Shown here piece by piece: positions 16,815-27,234 of a stretch of 64,000 nucleotides of DNA. The stretch's first letter is position 1, and the number at the start of each line of letters is the position of its first letter. Location of the stretch: positions 7,977,485 to 8,041,484 of the forward strand of contig AP024096.1 in assembly GCA_015099395.1 (NCBI GenBank), given 5' to 3'. The notes under the pieces were generated by a model. It made no database searches, was not told the origin of the DNA, and saw only the letters and a program-made list of their open reading frames with translations. Source of the stretch: Ktedonobacteria bacterium brp13 (GTDB lineage: Bacteria > Chloroflexota > Ktedonobacteria > Ktedonobacterales > Ktedonobacteraceae). Position numbers and translations under genes: made by a program.

Positions 16815-19214
16815 GTGTATTTCATTGATATAGGGAAGGTAGGCACCACTTCTTTGGCGACTCAAGATCCAACTCATTCTAGTACCACTGGCACTGAGGT
16901 GCCCGTTGTTGTGTCCTCCGAGACGCTCTCGGTTGATGAGATTGCTCAGATATTGAGCACTGAACTCCATCTCGGTAGGCAGCAGATTATACAGACGCTT
17001 GCTTTGCTCGATGATGGCAACACAATTCCATTTATTACCCGCTATCGTAAAGAGGTAACCGGCAGTCTGGAGGAGGTGCAGATACAGTCCATTGCAGACC
17101 GCAGTGCCGCTTTACGTGCACTTTATGAGCGAAAACTAGATGTTCGGCGTCTGATTGCTGCTCAGGATAAGCTGACTACAGAATTAGATACTGCTCTGAC
17201 TGCGGCAGCGACTTTGCAAGAGGTTGAGGACTTGTATCTGCCATATCGCCCCAAGCGGAAAACACGTGCCAGTGTGGCTCGTGAGAAGGGTTTGGCTGCT
17301 CTGGCTGATATTATTTTACAGCAGCCCGAGATTGTGCAGAATACAGAGGCTGCTATTGAGGCATATGCGCAACCCTTTTTAAATGCTGAGAAAGGGGTCG
17401 ACACCAGCCTCGAAGCATATTCAGGTGCCAGTGACATCGTTGCTGAAATTGTTGCTGAAGATGCGAATGTGCGTGGAGGGGTGCGTACGGTATTCTTTCG
17501 CCAGGCAAGTGTGGGAGCCCGCGTTGCTACTCCTGAAAAGGTTGCCGAGAAAGATCCGAATGGTGTCTATCAGCTCTACTACGAATTTAACGAAAATGTT
17601 ACCAGACTGGTACCCCATCGTGTGCTGGCGCTTAATCGGGCAGAGCGCGAAGAGGTTCTACGCGTAAGTGTTGCGCTCCCCTATGAACAGGTGCAGCGTG
17701 ATATCACTGCGCACTATCCTGTGAAGGAAACGTCTCCTCTTGCACCCTTCTTGAGCGATGCATTGGCGGACGGTTATAAACGCTTGCTGGCTCCAGCGAT
17801 GGAACGCGAGGTACGGGTTGAGCTTACACGACAGGCTGAAGAGCATGCTATCAATATCTTTGCGGCCAACCTGCGTAATCTGCTTTTGCAACCCCCTTTG
17901 CGTGGTAAAAAGGTGCTGGGTATCGATCCGGGTTTCCGTACCGGTTGTAAGCTGACAGTGGTAGATGAGACCGGCAAATATATTACATCTGATACTATGT
18001 ATTTGTTTAAAGAAGAGGAGGCACGTACGCTGGTACGCACGCTTTTGACCGATTACGGTATTACCGTTATCGCTATCGGCAATGGTACGGCCTCCCGTGA
18101 GACTGAGCAGTTGGTGGCTGATCTACTCAGCAAGATAGAGAATGAAAACAAGAAGATCGGATATATGATTGTGAACGAGGCCGGTGCCTCGGTCTATTCA
18201 ACCTCTGAAGCTGCTCGTGATGAGTTCCCAACCTTAGATGCGACCAAGCGTGGCACGATATCGATTGCACGTCGCTTGCAGGATCCTTTGGCTGAGCTGG
18301 TCAAGATCGATCCGAAAGCCGTTGGCGTCGGTCTTTACCAGCATGATGTGGATCAGAAAGAGTTAGCGGCCATGCTAGAGCGTGTCGTTGTTTCGTGTGT
18401 CAACTTTGCTGGTGTGGATCTGAACTCGGCCTCGTCGGCATTGCTCAAGCATGTCTCTGGTATCAATACACGTGTGGCGAATGCTATTGTAAAGTATCGC
18501 GAAGCCAATGGTCCTTTTAAAAAGCGCCAGGAGCTGCTCAAGGTTGCTGGCCTGGGTCCGGCAACTTTTGTGCAAGCGGCAGGTTTCTTAAAGATTGCAA
18601 ACGGTGAAGAGCCGCTGGATAATACATTTATCCATCCAGAAAGCTATGCTGCGGTACGTGCTCTTCTGGCATTATTACCTGAAGGTGAGAGCAAGCATGC
18701 GAAGCCAGCGGAACGGATCGAGCTGTTTCGGCAGCGTCTCAAACTACAGAATAGTCTGAGTAATCTCGGCCGTATTAAGCCACAGCGTGGAACGAGCAAC
18801 ACTACTGGCAGTGAACAGGCGGCCTGGCAAGAGATGGCACACGATCTCAATATTGGAGTGCCGACTCTGCATGATATTTTAGAGAACCTGGAGAAGCCAG
18901 GACTGGATCCACGTGATGCCTTGCCTGCGCCCATTCTGCGCCATGATGTGTTGAAGATGGAGGATCTTCAGCCCGGTATGCTTTTGCAAGGGACTATACG
19001 TAACGTTGTTGATTTCGGCGCGTTCGTCGATATTGGTGTCAAGCACGATGGGCTTGTTCATATCTCCGAGTTGGCCGATGGATATGTGCGTGATCCTTTG
19101 ACTGTGGTCGCGGTTGGGCAGGTTGTACAGGTCCGTGTACTCAATGTTGATACGCAGCGTAATCGTGTTCAACTCAGTATGCGTGGTATCAAGTCTACCA
19201 CAGCTGCTAGCTGA
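16815..19214 (+). CDS. tex: Tex-family RNA-binding transcription accessory protein
   Basis: 799-aa cytoplasmic Tex protein. Order of parts: N-terminal helical domain, YqgF/RNase H-like domain (VLGIDPGFRTGCKLTVVDE), helix-hairpin-helix pair (INTRVANAIVKY and LLKVAGLGPATF), and a C-terminal S1 RNA-binding domain (IRNVVDFGAFVDIGVKHDGL). Length and order are canonical. The assigned start is GTG with a weak ribosome site; the first 35 residues are not conserved in style, so a later start is possible. It is followed by a strong terminator. Confidence 0.95.
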   Translation: MYFIDIGKVGTTSLATQDPTHSSTTGTEVPVVVSSETLSVDEIAQILSTELHLGRQQIIQTLALLDDGNTIPFITRYRKEVTGSLEEVQIQSIADRSAALRALYERKLDVRRLIAAQDKLTTELDTALTAAATLQEVEDLYLPYRPKRKTRASVAREKGLAALADIILQQPEIVQNTEAAIEAYAQPFLNAEKGVDTSLEAYSGASDIVAEIVAEDANVRGGVRTVFFRQASVGARVATPEKVAEKDPNGVYQLYYEFNENVTRLVPHRVLALNRAEREEVLRVSVALPYEQVQRDITAHYPVKETSPLAPFLSDALADGYKRLLAPAMEREVRVELTRQAEEHAINIFAANLRNLLLQPPLRGKKVLGIDPGFRTGCKLTVVDETGKYITSDTMYLFKEEEARTLVRTLLTDYGITVIAIGNGTASRETEQLVADLLSKIENENKKIGYMIVNEAGASVYSTSEAARDEFPTLDATKRGTISIARRLQDPLAELVKIDPKAVGVGLYQHDVDQKELAAMLERVVVSCVNFAGVDLNSASSALLKHVSGINTRVANAIVKYREANGPFKKRQELLKVAGLGPATFVQAAGFLKIANGEEPLDNTFIHPESYAAVRALLALLPEGESKHAKPAERIELFRQRLKLQNSLSNLGRIKPQRGTSNTTGSEQAAWQEMAHDLNIGVPTLHDILENLEKPGLDPRDALPAPILRHDVLKMEDLQPGMLLQGTIRNVVDFGAFVDIGVKHDGLVHISELADGYVRDPLTVVAVGQVVQVRVLNVDTQRNRVQLSMRGIKSTTAAS

Positions 19215-19272
19215 CATCTGTTAGCATAACGCGTATGTACCGCATACAGATTAGATTTACCGTGTAGACTAG

Positions 19273-19318
19273 AAACAGAGAGGAGAGGCGCTTCATGGCC
19301 TCTCCTCTCTGTTTTTGC
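19273..19318 (+). terminator. intrinsic terminator of tex
   Basis: Perfect 17-bp stem (19273-19289 with 19298-19314), 8-nt loop and a T-run. Confidence 0.92.
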
Positions 19319-19528
19319 TTTCTTTTGAAATAGCATGAAACATAAAAAGGCAAGAAGAAAGTACCAGACACGCGACGAGTGTGGTGAGAATACAGTATAC
19401 TGTAACCTGTTCTATCAGAGATAGGCATGCGACTGCTTAAAAAGTCACGAATTACCATATATCTATACTGTTGTGCGTTCTGCAAGAAAGACTCTACACC
19501 TGGGCTGGCCTGTGAGCGAGGAGTTTAT

Positions 19529-21865
19529 GTGAGAAAGAATGAGAAGGCTAACCGTCGTCTGTTTGTGAAGAGGGAGCAGCGACGGGATTCTATCAAATCT
19601 ACAACTGTAAAAAGTTCTGTGCGTGATGGATGGGCGTTTTTAAAGCTTCATCGTAGCCAATGTCTGACTGTGTTTTTGTTGACTGTGTTGCTAGTTTTAT
19701 TAATAGGGCTGGCACGGCAGATACACCTTCCTGCTACTACCGCAACGTCCCCCGATGGTACACCGACTATTGCTTATACGACGCTGCTTGAACAGGTAAA
19801 GGAAGGTAACATTCGTGCTGTAGCAATACGCAATGAAAACGTGTATATTCTATTATACCATGATCTTTCGCAAGTGCCTCGATCAGGTCAAGTAGCGGTG
19901 CCTGCCAATGATGCCAATGAGTATGCTGCCTGGAGTGAGTCGTTAGGACTTAATGGTAGTCTGCCTCCATCTATAGGCGTAGCGGCTCTGGCGAGTAGTC
20001 ATTCGGTGTATGCGAATGTACCTGATACAGGGATGCCTCTATTGTTATCAACCTTGAATAATGCGCATGTCGAGGTGAATATATTACCCCCAATCACAGG
20101 TGCAGCTATCCTCCCTTTTTTATTGCGCATATTGCCATTCCTGGCGGTGATGGGTCTTGTGTTGCTGGTCTGGTCCTCGCGTAATCGGCAAAGTGCTATG
20201 GGTAGGGGGATGAATAATCTGCTGCCTCCCGCTGGCAACAGTACTACCCGGCGTGTTGATCGGCGTGCGCAACAGCATGGCTCTGCGTTAAATACGACCA
20301 GGAATTCAGATGTGACGCGACCTTCGCAATCGTCTACAGCGATGGGGAAGAATAGTTCTGTAACTACGGCTCGTATTTTGCAGCCACCAGATGTGACCTT
20401 TAAGGATGTCGCAGGTATTGACGAGGTCCGGCAAGAGCTGATTGAGGTTGTGCAGTTCTTACGTGATCCTGAGAAGTTTAATCGCCTGGGTGCACATATC
20501 CCGCGTGGTGCTCTGCTCTCTGGTGCTCCAGGTACTGGTAAGACGCTGTTAGCGAAGGCGGTAGCCGGTGAGGCGAAAGTTCCTTTCTTCAGCATGAGCG
20601 CATCTGCATTTGTTGAGATGTATGTTGGTGTAGGCGCGAGCCGTATTCGAGACCTGTTTAAGGAGGCGCGGAGTGTTGCCCCTTGTGTCGTCTTTATCGA
20701 TGAGATAGATGCGGTTGGGCGTAAGCGTACTGCACACATTGGTAATAGCGATGAGCGCGATCAGACGTTGAACCAGCTGCTCGTAGAACTTGATGGCTTT
20801 GATGATCGCCAGACCGTTGTGGTACTTGCCGCGACGAACCGTCCCGATATTCTGGATGATGCTCTGCTGCGTCCTGGTCGCTTTGATCGGCGTATTACGC
20901 TTTCAGCGCCTGATCGGATTGGTCGCGAGGCTATTCTACGTGTGCACACTCGTGCAATGCCACTGCTTGAGGATGTTGACATGGCTCGCCTGGCCCGTCT
21001 GACCACCGGAATGAGTGGTGCTGATCTCGCTAATCTTGCTAATGAAGCGGCCCTGGCGGCAGCCAGACGCGATCAAGAGTGTGTTGATCACGCTTGCTTT
21101 GAAGAGGCGTTGGAACGAGCTCAACTCGGCGTCTTACGTCCTCTGGTAATGAGCGACGCCGATCGACGCACGATTGCTTTCCATGAGGGTGGGCATGCAC
21201 TTGTTGCGTACCATCTGCCTGAGGCCGATCGTGTCAACCGTGTCACGATTCTGCCACGCGGGCAGAGTCTGGGTGTAACGCAGTTTAGTGCGGAGTCTGA
21301 TCGTTATAATTATAGTCGCGAGACCCTGATGGCGCGCATTGCGGTTGGCCTTGGTGGGCGTGTTGCTGAAGAATTAACCTTTGGTGTTGAACGTATCACA
21401 ACCGGAGCTGAGAACGATCTACAGGTGGTTACTAATCTAGCTCGTAAGATGGTGACGCGTTGGGGGATGAGTGAGCGATTGGGCGTTGTCTTTGCAGATA
21501 CGCAGGAGGGACGTTCCGTATTCCAGATGAGTCGCGCTCGCTATCTGCGTGCTGCTCGCGCCTCCCTAGCGGCTACACGTGCGTTATGCCTGGATGCGCA
21601 AGGCAATCTCTTGCCTGACGGAAGTAATCCGGCTACCGAGCAGATTGAGCCTTTGGATGCGTTGCATGGCACTGATTGGCCGGCAAATACATCACTGCAA
21701 GCGTTGATTGATAGCGAAGTGCAACGTATTTTGAATGAAGGGCGCGCGATGGCTCGCACTCTATTGACGGAGCATGCTGATCAACTCGTTCTGCTGGCAG
21801 ATACCTTGCTGGAACATGAATTGTTGGATCGTACACAGTTTGAAACGTTACTCCAACAGGCATAG
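19529..21865 (+). CDS. ftsH: ATP-dependent zinc metalloprotease FtsH
   Basis: Membrane-anchored AAA+ protease that degrades membrane and regulatory proteins. From GTG 19529 (GAGGAG five nt upstream) it is 778 aa; an ATG at 19427 lacks a ribosome site. It has a basic N-terminus, TM1 near residues 45-65, an extracytoplasmic domain of about 145 residues, TM2 around GRILPFLAVMGLVLLVW-like residues near 215-235, then a Ser/Arg-rich linker. The AAA domain has Walker A Lys338 (GAPGTGKT) and Walker B FIDEIDAVG. The zinc site His552-Glu-Gly-Gly-His556 carries Gly where FtsH normally has Ala (HEAGH). The C-terminal part includes an unusual insert after residue about 650. Confidence 0.95.
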   Translation: MRKNEKANRRLFVKREQRRDSIKSTTVKSSVRDGWAFLKLHRSQCLTVFLLTVLLVLLIGLARQIHLPATTATSPDGTPTIAYTTLLEQVKEGNIRAVAIRNENVYILLYHDLSQVPRSGQVAVPANDANEYAAWSESLGLNGSLPPSIGVAALASSHSVYANVPDTGMPLLLSTLNNAHVEVNILPPITGAAILPFLLRILPFLAVMGLVLLVWSSRNRQSAMGRGMNNLLPPAGNSTTRRVDRRAQQHGSALNTTRNSDVTRPSQSSTAMGKNSSVTTARILQPPDVTFKDVAGIDEVRQELIEVVQFLRDPEKFNRLGAHIPRGALLSGAPGTGKTLLAKAVAGEAKVPFFSMSASAFVEMYVGVGASRIRDLFKEARSVAPCVVFIDEIDAVGRKRTAHIGNSDERDQTLNQLLVELDGFDDRQTVVVLAATNRPDILDDALLRPGRFDRRITLSAPDRIGREAILRVHTRAMPLLEDVDMARLARLTTGMSGADLANLANEAALAAARRDQECVDHACFEEALERAQLGVLRPLVMSDADRRTIAFHEGGHALVAYHLPEADRVNRVTILPRGQSLGVTQFSAESDRYNYSRETLMARIAVGLGGRVAEELTFGVERITTGAENDLQVVTNLARKMVTRWGMSERLGVVFADTQEGRSVFQMSRARYLRAARASLAATRALCLDAQGNLLPDGSNPATEQIEPLDALHGTDWPANTSLQALIDSEVQRILNEGRAMARTLLTEHADQLVLLADTLLEHELLDRTQFETLLQQA

Positions 21866-21930
21866 TACAAGAGAGAGCGTAAAACCAGGAGCAGCGTTAC
21901 TGTGCTCCTGGTTTTACGCTCTCTCTTGTA
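21866..21930 (+). terminator. 28-bp perfect hairpin after ftsH
   Basis: Perfectly complementary arms at 21866-21893 and 21903-21930 with a 9-nt loop, starting directly after the ftsH stop codon. It lacks a clear T-run, so it may act in termination, mRNA stability or both. The rest of the gap to 22147 shows no gene. Confidence 0.7.
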
Positions 21931-22147
21931 TGTCATACATAATTTGCTCATCGCTATGGCTACCATTGAAAGTCTCTATGGTGTTATGCATGTATATGCG
22001 TTATTAGGTTCTTATATGTATATATTTTGATGTTGTTCTGCTGATAGCGCATATATAAAAAGTATTTTTGTAGAGTTCCTTCATCTATAGTGTGTACTTT
22101 ACTACATGGTGAAGCGCGCTAGCTCGCACAATCTTCCTGGATATGGG

Positions 22148-23149
22148 CTAGAAGCGATAGGTGATGACGACGCCGCTCATATCATCAGGTTTAGAACGAA
22201 TGGTGAGCGATCGATCTTCGCGTGAGCGTAAACGTGCACGTTCCACAAGGATACGCGCTATACTCGTACGTGGATTATCGCGCATAATATTTTCTATCTC
22301 TTCATCGGTAAGATTGTCGTGAATACCATCGGTGCAGAGCAGAATCCTATCTCCTGGATAGATGGTTATCTTTGCAGCGTGAACGACCGGGGGAAGAGGT
22401 CCTCCTATTGCCTGGGTGATGCCACCTCGATAGCGGAAGTAGTTGTATTCAACATCTGACAATTGATCTGCACGCATAGCTTGATCAATATGTTGTGCGT
22501 GATGCTCGTTAACGATCTGGTTTTCAACGAGTTTGGTTAAGAGACCATCATCATTCGTCAGGCGTTGCAGGTGTTCTTCTCCACGTAGCAGATAGATGCG
22601 ACTATCGCCAACATGGGCGTATGCCATTGTGCATTCTTTAGATCTGGGTTGTTTGCAGAAGGCGACGAGTGCTGCGGTCGTTGCAAGGTTATCGGTGCCT
22701 GCTCGCTCCGCACCTGCTGTACGGACCTGTTCATCAGATGAGAGTAGGAGCTGTTTGAGCGTTTGGCAGAGGTCAAATTTTGGATGATCTTCAGTCAGCA
22801 TATGTGAACGACGGCGATGATTCTGACCTTTATTAAGGATACGTTTCCATTGTTGGTGTGAGGCCTGAGCCGCTGTCTGTGAAGCGATCTCGGCGGCTGC
22901 ACTGCCACCAACGCCATCGAAAACAGCAAAGAAACCACCAACCTCATCGATTATTATGTTATCCTCATTGCGATCTGGATGGCGTTCATTGGCAATACTG
23001 CGGCTGGAGGTAGCAAACGGCGATTGCCTATGTGGGTGATGAACGGTACGCTTATGGTGTTTCATCCTATATGGCATCTTCGTCGAATGCTGCCTTTCAA
23101 GCGGTTTTGCAATAGATGTTGTACTATTTTTCATCACTGGATAATTCAT
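22148..23149 (-). CDS. PP2C-family Ser/Thr protein phosphatase
   Basis: 333-aa metal-dependent phosphatase. Family motifs: RNEDN near residue 60, FAVFDGVGG (metal Asp), AHVGDSRIYLLR, CTDGIHDNLTDEEI and the final KPDDMSGVVI. The first 50 residues are basic, His-rich and probably disordered. An insert of about 50 residues after the second motif is longer than in minimal PP2C enzymes. No membrane segment is present. It is the only evident phosphatase for the four Ser/Thr kinases in the window, though no genetic linkage to any one of them is seen. Confidence 0.92.
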   Translation of the reverse strand: MNYPVMKNSTTSIAKPLERQHSTKMPYRMKHHKRTVHHPHRQSPFATSSRSIANERHPDRNEDNIIIDEVGGFFAVFDGVGGSAAAEIASQTAAQASHQQWKRILNKGQNHRRRSHMLTEDHPKFDLCQTLKQLLLSSDEQVRTAGAERAGTDNLATTAALVAFCKQPRSKECTMAYAHVGDSRIYLLRGEEHLQRLTNDDGLLTKLVENQIVNEHHAQHIDQAMRADQLSDVEYNYFRYRGGITQAIGGPLPPVVHAAKITIYPGDRILLCTDGIHDNLTDEEIENIMRDNPRTSIARILVERARLRSREDRSLTIRSKPDDMSGVVITYRF

Positions 23150-23739
23150 GCGTATACCATTTTACAATCATAATAGACCATCTGGTCTATGCCATTAACA
23201 TTTTTACTGCCAGTTGCTTGCATCCTCTACAACACGACCTTCAGACTTACAGTACTGATTAATAGATGAGCATAATGTATGTTTTTGCTTGGGTCGTATA
23301 AACTATTGAGTGCAAGTATAGCAGATTGCCGGTCAAAAAGAAAAGGGGGTGTCACTTTTCTCGCCGTGTCATTATTTGAGTAGATTGACGATGTTGAGAA
23401 GGATCTCATAAGTATATTCTCTTTTGAAGACGGATGATAGAGCCCTGTATTAAGAATTGTTGATCAAGTTTGCTCTGCTATTGGATTCCATAGGAGCGTA
23501 CTCCATAGAGAAATAGTACCCCTACATGCCTCTCGACCAGCAACTTCTCCTCTCTGTTATCTTTATCGATCTATTTCTAATTGTACATAAATTTTTAACG
23601 ATACATTGTAGTTTCTCTACATACAACTTTGGTTTGCAACTTTGGCTTGCACGTATTCATAATGACGCAGCATGTGTATGCTCGACACTATGTCGTTACT
23701 ATAAATACGTGCAGCTACACGTCTCTTGTAGGTAGAACG
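23150..23739. other. 590-bp gap, no gene
   Basis: AT-rich region between the starts/ends of two minus-strand genes. The only pattern seen is a tandem pair of 13-bp units at 23624-23649 (CAACTTTGGTTTG then CAACTTTGGCTTG) and a weak ACGTG/CACGT hairpin just after the GH57 stop. Confidence 0.6.
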
Positions 23740-26013
23740 TTAGAAGCCGAAATCTTTTATTGTGCGTACCTGGTCGTCGTCGGTCGATAGGACTTCTGGG
23801 CTAGCCTGCGGATTTCCTTTCAGCACGATCTCTCCATGCCAGCTTTCTTGTGGTCCAAGTACGAGGGACCAGAGGAATGTAAAGCTACAGCCCTGGTGTG
23901 TACGTTCAAAGCCAGCCTCTGATCCGGTGATTGTATCGATCGAGTAGCGCCACAGCGTTGCCTGCTGACTGAGTGTAATATCAAGGTTTTGCTCTAACCA
24001 CGTGTTCCCAAGATGCAGTCCCTGTGTATTCAGCGTCTCGCCAGTACTATCAAAGAGATAGTGTGAACGTGTTAACGCATCATGCTCTATAGACTCCGGT
24101 ATAAAGTATGCCTGTGGATTGGCACCACCGCCGAGCATATGCATATTCCATTCACTGCCGAAATACGTTTGTAGACGAGATTGTCCCTGATTCTCGATCT
24201 GGTAACGGACGATCAGTTCTTCGGATCCTAGCGGAATGAAGATGGTCTTGGTCAGGTGGACTGGTAGAAGACTGAGCGCGCCGGCGCGTTTGACCTTGCC
24301 AGCGCGCGAGAACGTGATCGTAATGCCATTGTCATCTTGAGTCACGTCGCTCTCATAAGGTTGATTCACAAAGTCTCCCAATTCGTTATAGCGATTGTCG
24401 GTATAACTTGCCAGGGGCAGACCGGGTGGCAAGAAGTGATCAACCAGACTACTGCGCCGATAGCTATCGATAACCAGGTGACGATCCAGGTCCGGCTCTT
24501 TCGTCCGTACTGTCGTATGTGGATTGGCTGGCTCATCTGAGTCCTGTGGGCCAGTGCTCGGATTGTTTGCTCGATGGCGACGTTGCACTTCATGTTCGCG
24601 TAGGGTCTGATGATAGCTCTCCTGTTGGCGGGTCATCACACTGAGCATATTGTGTGCGCTGCGCCGGAGGTCCCACTCAAAGAGGGTGCCACCTGCTCGT
24701 GGCATAAAATAAAGATTTTGCTGATCACCTTCGATAAGTAACTCGGATTGCGTATCACAGTCGAAGTCGGTAAGCTCATACTGTTGCCAGTGACCTTCAC
24801 CATGTTGGACACGATTGGCAGCATTCTCTGCCTTGATCAGGTGATGGTAGATGGCCGAGCGCACATGTCCCATATAGATGCCACCAAAGAGACCATGCCA
24901 GTAAGTATCATTGGCCTGTGCTTTGAGTAGATGGGTGAGCCCGACCTCGTTGGTCGCTCCTTGTGCGTGGACGTAGGCGTGTACTCGTAACATCTTTTTA
25001 TGCTGGTTATTGATTTCAGGATAACGGACCAGGAAGTTGCGCCAGAAACCACCACGCATAAATTGCAGCTGGTTCTCGCGTTTCTCGTGTTCAAGCTGGT
25101 GTACCTGCTGCCCGAAGAGATAGGCCTTCTGAGGGGGAAGAGCCCACTCGGTCATCTCTATATACGAAGAGGTTGGGAGATAGACGCGTCCTAATGCGGG
25201 GTGCTGGCTAGCATAATCACCAAGTAGCGTCATATGCAACCATTCACTATTGTCTTCCAGAGCTGAGAAGAACTGATCAACCCAGCCTGAGTGTCCATCC
25301 TGGCCCCAGCAGTAGGTCTGGGTATCGGGCCAACTGCCGAACTTCTCGCCATCGTCACCCATCACCAGGATACGTTGACCATCGGGTGTAGCGAGTGACC
25401 GCATCAGCGCAATTGTCTCTTCGACTGGACGCCAGGGAATAGTGTAGCGCAGATCCTTACTGGTTGCGTAGACCTTAACGATCTTGCCTTGATCCTCGGT
25501 TGCGTAGTAGCCTGATAGATCCTTATCCTCCATGCCGACATTCTTGAAGTGAATATCGTCAAGGATTGTCCATTGGATGTTCGCGTCGACGATAGGACCT
25601 GGCAGTCCCGGCTCCCACACACGCTCGGCTATCCACATTCCGCTAGGTCGGGATCCGAAATCTTTTTCGAGACGTTCCGAGAGACGCCTGATCTGAATAA
25701 CCTTATCATCATCAGGGATCGAAGGCAGAATTGGTTCGTAATAGCCGCCACCAACCATCTCTACCTGCTTGCGTTGTACCAGGTGTGCAACACGTTGAAT
25801 GAAATCAGGATGTGCTTGTTCCAACCAATCGAGCAACGAACCTGTATAATGGAGAGCAACCCGTATACGTGGATGTCTCTCCAGTGCTTCTAATAAAGGT
25901 AGATAGGAATCTTCGTAAACCTGTTGAAAGACCCAGGGGAAGTTTCCTACTGGTTGATGATTATGCAGAAGCAGTCCAAATTGAATGCTTCCCTCTGTAT
26001 AAGGCTCAGTCAT
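23740..26013 (-). CDS. glycoside hydrolase family 57 (amylase / 4-alpha-glucanotransferase type)
   Basis: Cytoplasmic retaining alpha-glucan enzyme. The start is placed at ATG 26013 (AAAGAGG about 8 nt upstream; 757 aa) rather than the longer open frame from 26067. GH57 motifs in order: HNHQPVG (17-23), GGGYYEP (88-94), WIAERVWEP with the nucleophile Glu130, and GDDGEKFG with the acid Asp at 220-221. The second half contains the DUF1925/DUF1926-type beta-domains found in 4-alpha-glucanotransferases. Substrate cannot be fixed: malto-oligosaccharide transfer or glycogen turnover are the likeliest. It has no signal peptide. Confidence 0.93.
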   Translation of the reverse strand: MTEPYTEGSIQFGLLLHNHQPVGNFPWVFQQVYEDSYLPLLEALERHPRIRVALHYTGSLLDWLEQAHPDFIQRVAHLVQRKQVEMVGGGYYEPILPSIPDDDKVIQIRRLSERLEKDFGSRPSGMWIAERVWEPGLPGPIVDANIQWTILDDIHFKNVGMEDKDLSGYYATEDQGKIVKVYATSKDLRYTIPWRPVEETIALMRSLATPDGQRILVMGDDGEKFGSWPDTQTYCWGQDGHSGWVDQFFSALEDNSEWLHMTLLGDYASQHPALGRVYLPTSSYIEMTEWALPPQKAYLFGQQVHQLEHEKRENQLQFMRGGFWRNFLVRYPEINNQHKKMLRVHAYVHAQGATNEVGLTHLLKAQANDTYWHGLFGGIYMGHVRSAIYHHLIKAENAANRVQHGEGHWQQYELTDFDCDTQSELLIEGDQQNLYFMPRAGGTLFEWDLRRSAHNMLSVMTRQQESYHQTLREHEVQRRHRANNPSTGPQDSDEPANPHTTVRTKEPDLDRHLVIDSYRRSSLVDHFLPPGLPLASYTDNRYNELGDFVNQPYESDVTQDDNGITITFSRAGKVKRAGALSLLPVHLTKTIFIPLGSEELIVRYQIENQGQSRLQTYFGSEWNMHMLGGGANPQAYFIPESIEHDALTRSHYLFDSTGETLNTQGLHLGNTWLEQNLDITLSQQATLWRYSIDTITGSEAGFERTHQGCSFTFLWSLVLGPQESWHGEIVLKGNPQASPEVLSTDDDQVRTIKDFGF

Positions 26014-26387
26014 AAACGTGCCTCTTTCCCCGCACTGTAGTTTTGCAATGAGTGTTTTCTTGATCAATCCTGTTATTCAGTGGCCTGTTGCAGCCAATGT
26101 TGGACATCGAGATACTGATCGGGAGTCGTTAGTTAATATATGCTCAAACGCATGATGTACTCTTGCCTTCACTATAACATATCCTTTAGCTTTGTGCGGT
26201 CTGGGACTGATGTGTTTGTTTTTGTTATCGTCTATCAGGGTTTCGAGTGCGTAATTGAAGGGTTGCGGATGCAAGCCAGAGAGGAAGAATATTGATATAC
26301 TCTAGTAATGTGGTTGTTGGATGGTTGTTAGCACACAAGTGTAGCTGATTGACGGAGACTAGGGGAATCTAGAGGAAGCGAACTGAG
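26014..26387. other. divergent intergenic region
   Basis: Control region between the GH57 gene (minus) and the response regulator (plus). A TATACT box at 26296-26301 lacks a good -35. No gene is seen. Confidence 0.5.
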
Positions 26388-27155
26388 ATGGGATTGATTA
26401 AAGTCTTGCTGGTTGATGACCATGGACCACTGCGCAAAGCGCTGTATGAGGGTCTTGAAGCGACGGGTGCGATAACGATTGTGGGTGAGGCTGCAACGGG
26501 CCGCGAGGCAGTCACTCGTGCGATGGAGTTGGATATGGATGTTATCCTAATGGATGTGCAGTTGCAGGATCCGCAGACTGGTCGTCGTGCATTGAGTGGT
26601 GTGGGGGCTGCGGTGGCTATTCGCCGCGAGCATCCGCGTACACCCGTTGTTTTTTATTCGATTCAGGATGATGATGAGTATTATCGTGAATTTCGTGCTT
26701 CGGGTATCCTGACCCATTATGCATATGTGCGGAAGAGCAATTATCTGCTACCGAGTATGCTGGTACCGCTCTTGCGTGATGCGGTGAATGGTCGCAGCCT
26801 GGTCGATCCAGAGATAGAGGATCGTGTGCAGGAGGTGCGAGATCTAGATGAGCAATCACCGCGTGCTCTCTTAGAGCCGAACGAGCTACGGGTGGCTGAG
26901 CTCATAGCGCAAGGGATGACAAACGAGCAGATCGCGGCACGTCTGAATTTGCATGACAAGCGTGCGGTAAGTAGGACCAACGGGCGTATCTATGCTGCCT
27001 GGGGTTTGAGTGAGAATGCGGTCGATGATAAAGTTGCCCGTGCACGAGCCACGTTAATCTATATGCTCAATCGTATGGTAATCTGGAATGAGAATGGTGT
27101 CGCGCTTGTCCAGGATCGACGGGGTGAATGGGTCCCTCTGTACAATGAGAAGTAA
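26388..27155 (+). CDS. NarL/LuxR-type response regulator
   Basis: 255-aa regulator. The receiver domain has the acidic pair Asp10-Asp11, phospho-acceptor Asp56 (LMDVQ) and Lys116 (VRKS). The C-terminal domain is LuxR/GerE-like (LRVAELIAQGMTNEQIAARLNL), slightly unusual in its recognition helix (HDKRAVSRTNGRIY), and is followed by an extension of about 45 residues. AGAGGAAG precedes the ATG. It is followed by a histidine kinase gene of the matching HisKA_3 class, so the two form a ComP/ComA- or NarXL-like pair. Confidence 0.92.
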   Translation: MGLIKVLLVDDHGPLRKALYEGLEATGAITIVGEAATGREAVTRAMELDMDVILMDVQLQDPQTGRRALSGVGAAVAIRREHPRTPVVFYSIQDDDEYYREFRASGILTHYAYVRKSNYLLPSMLVPLLRDAVNGRSLVDPEIEDRVQEVRDLDEQSPRALLEPNELRVAELIAQGMTNEQIAARLNLHDKRAVSRTNGRIYAAWGLSENAVDDKVARARATLIYMLNRMVIWNENGVALVQDRRGEWVPLYNEK

Positions 27156-27234
27156 GTATGTGTGTATTGTTGCTTCGTATGTATGAGATCCATACGCATG
27201 TAGAAACGCCACGTTTGTGGCTAGCAATGGGCCG

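Noticed and set aside
23526..23735. Open frame of 69 codons in the 23.2-23.7 kb gap
   Set aside because: No ribosome site, biased composition, and it includes a simple 13-bp tandem repeat.
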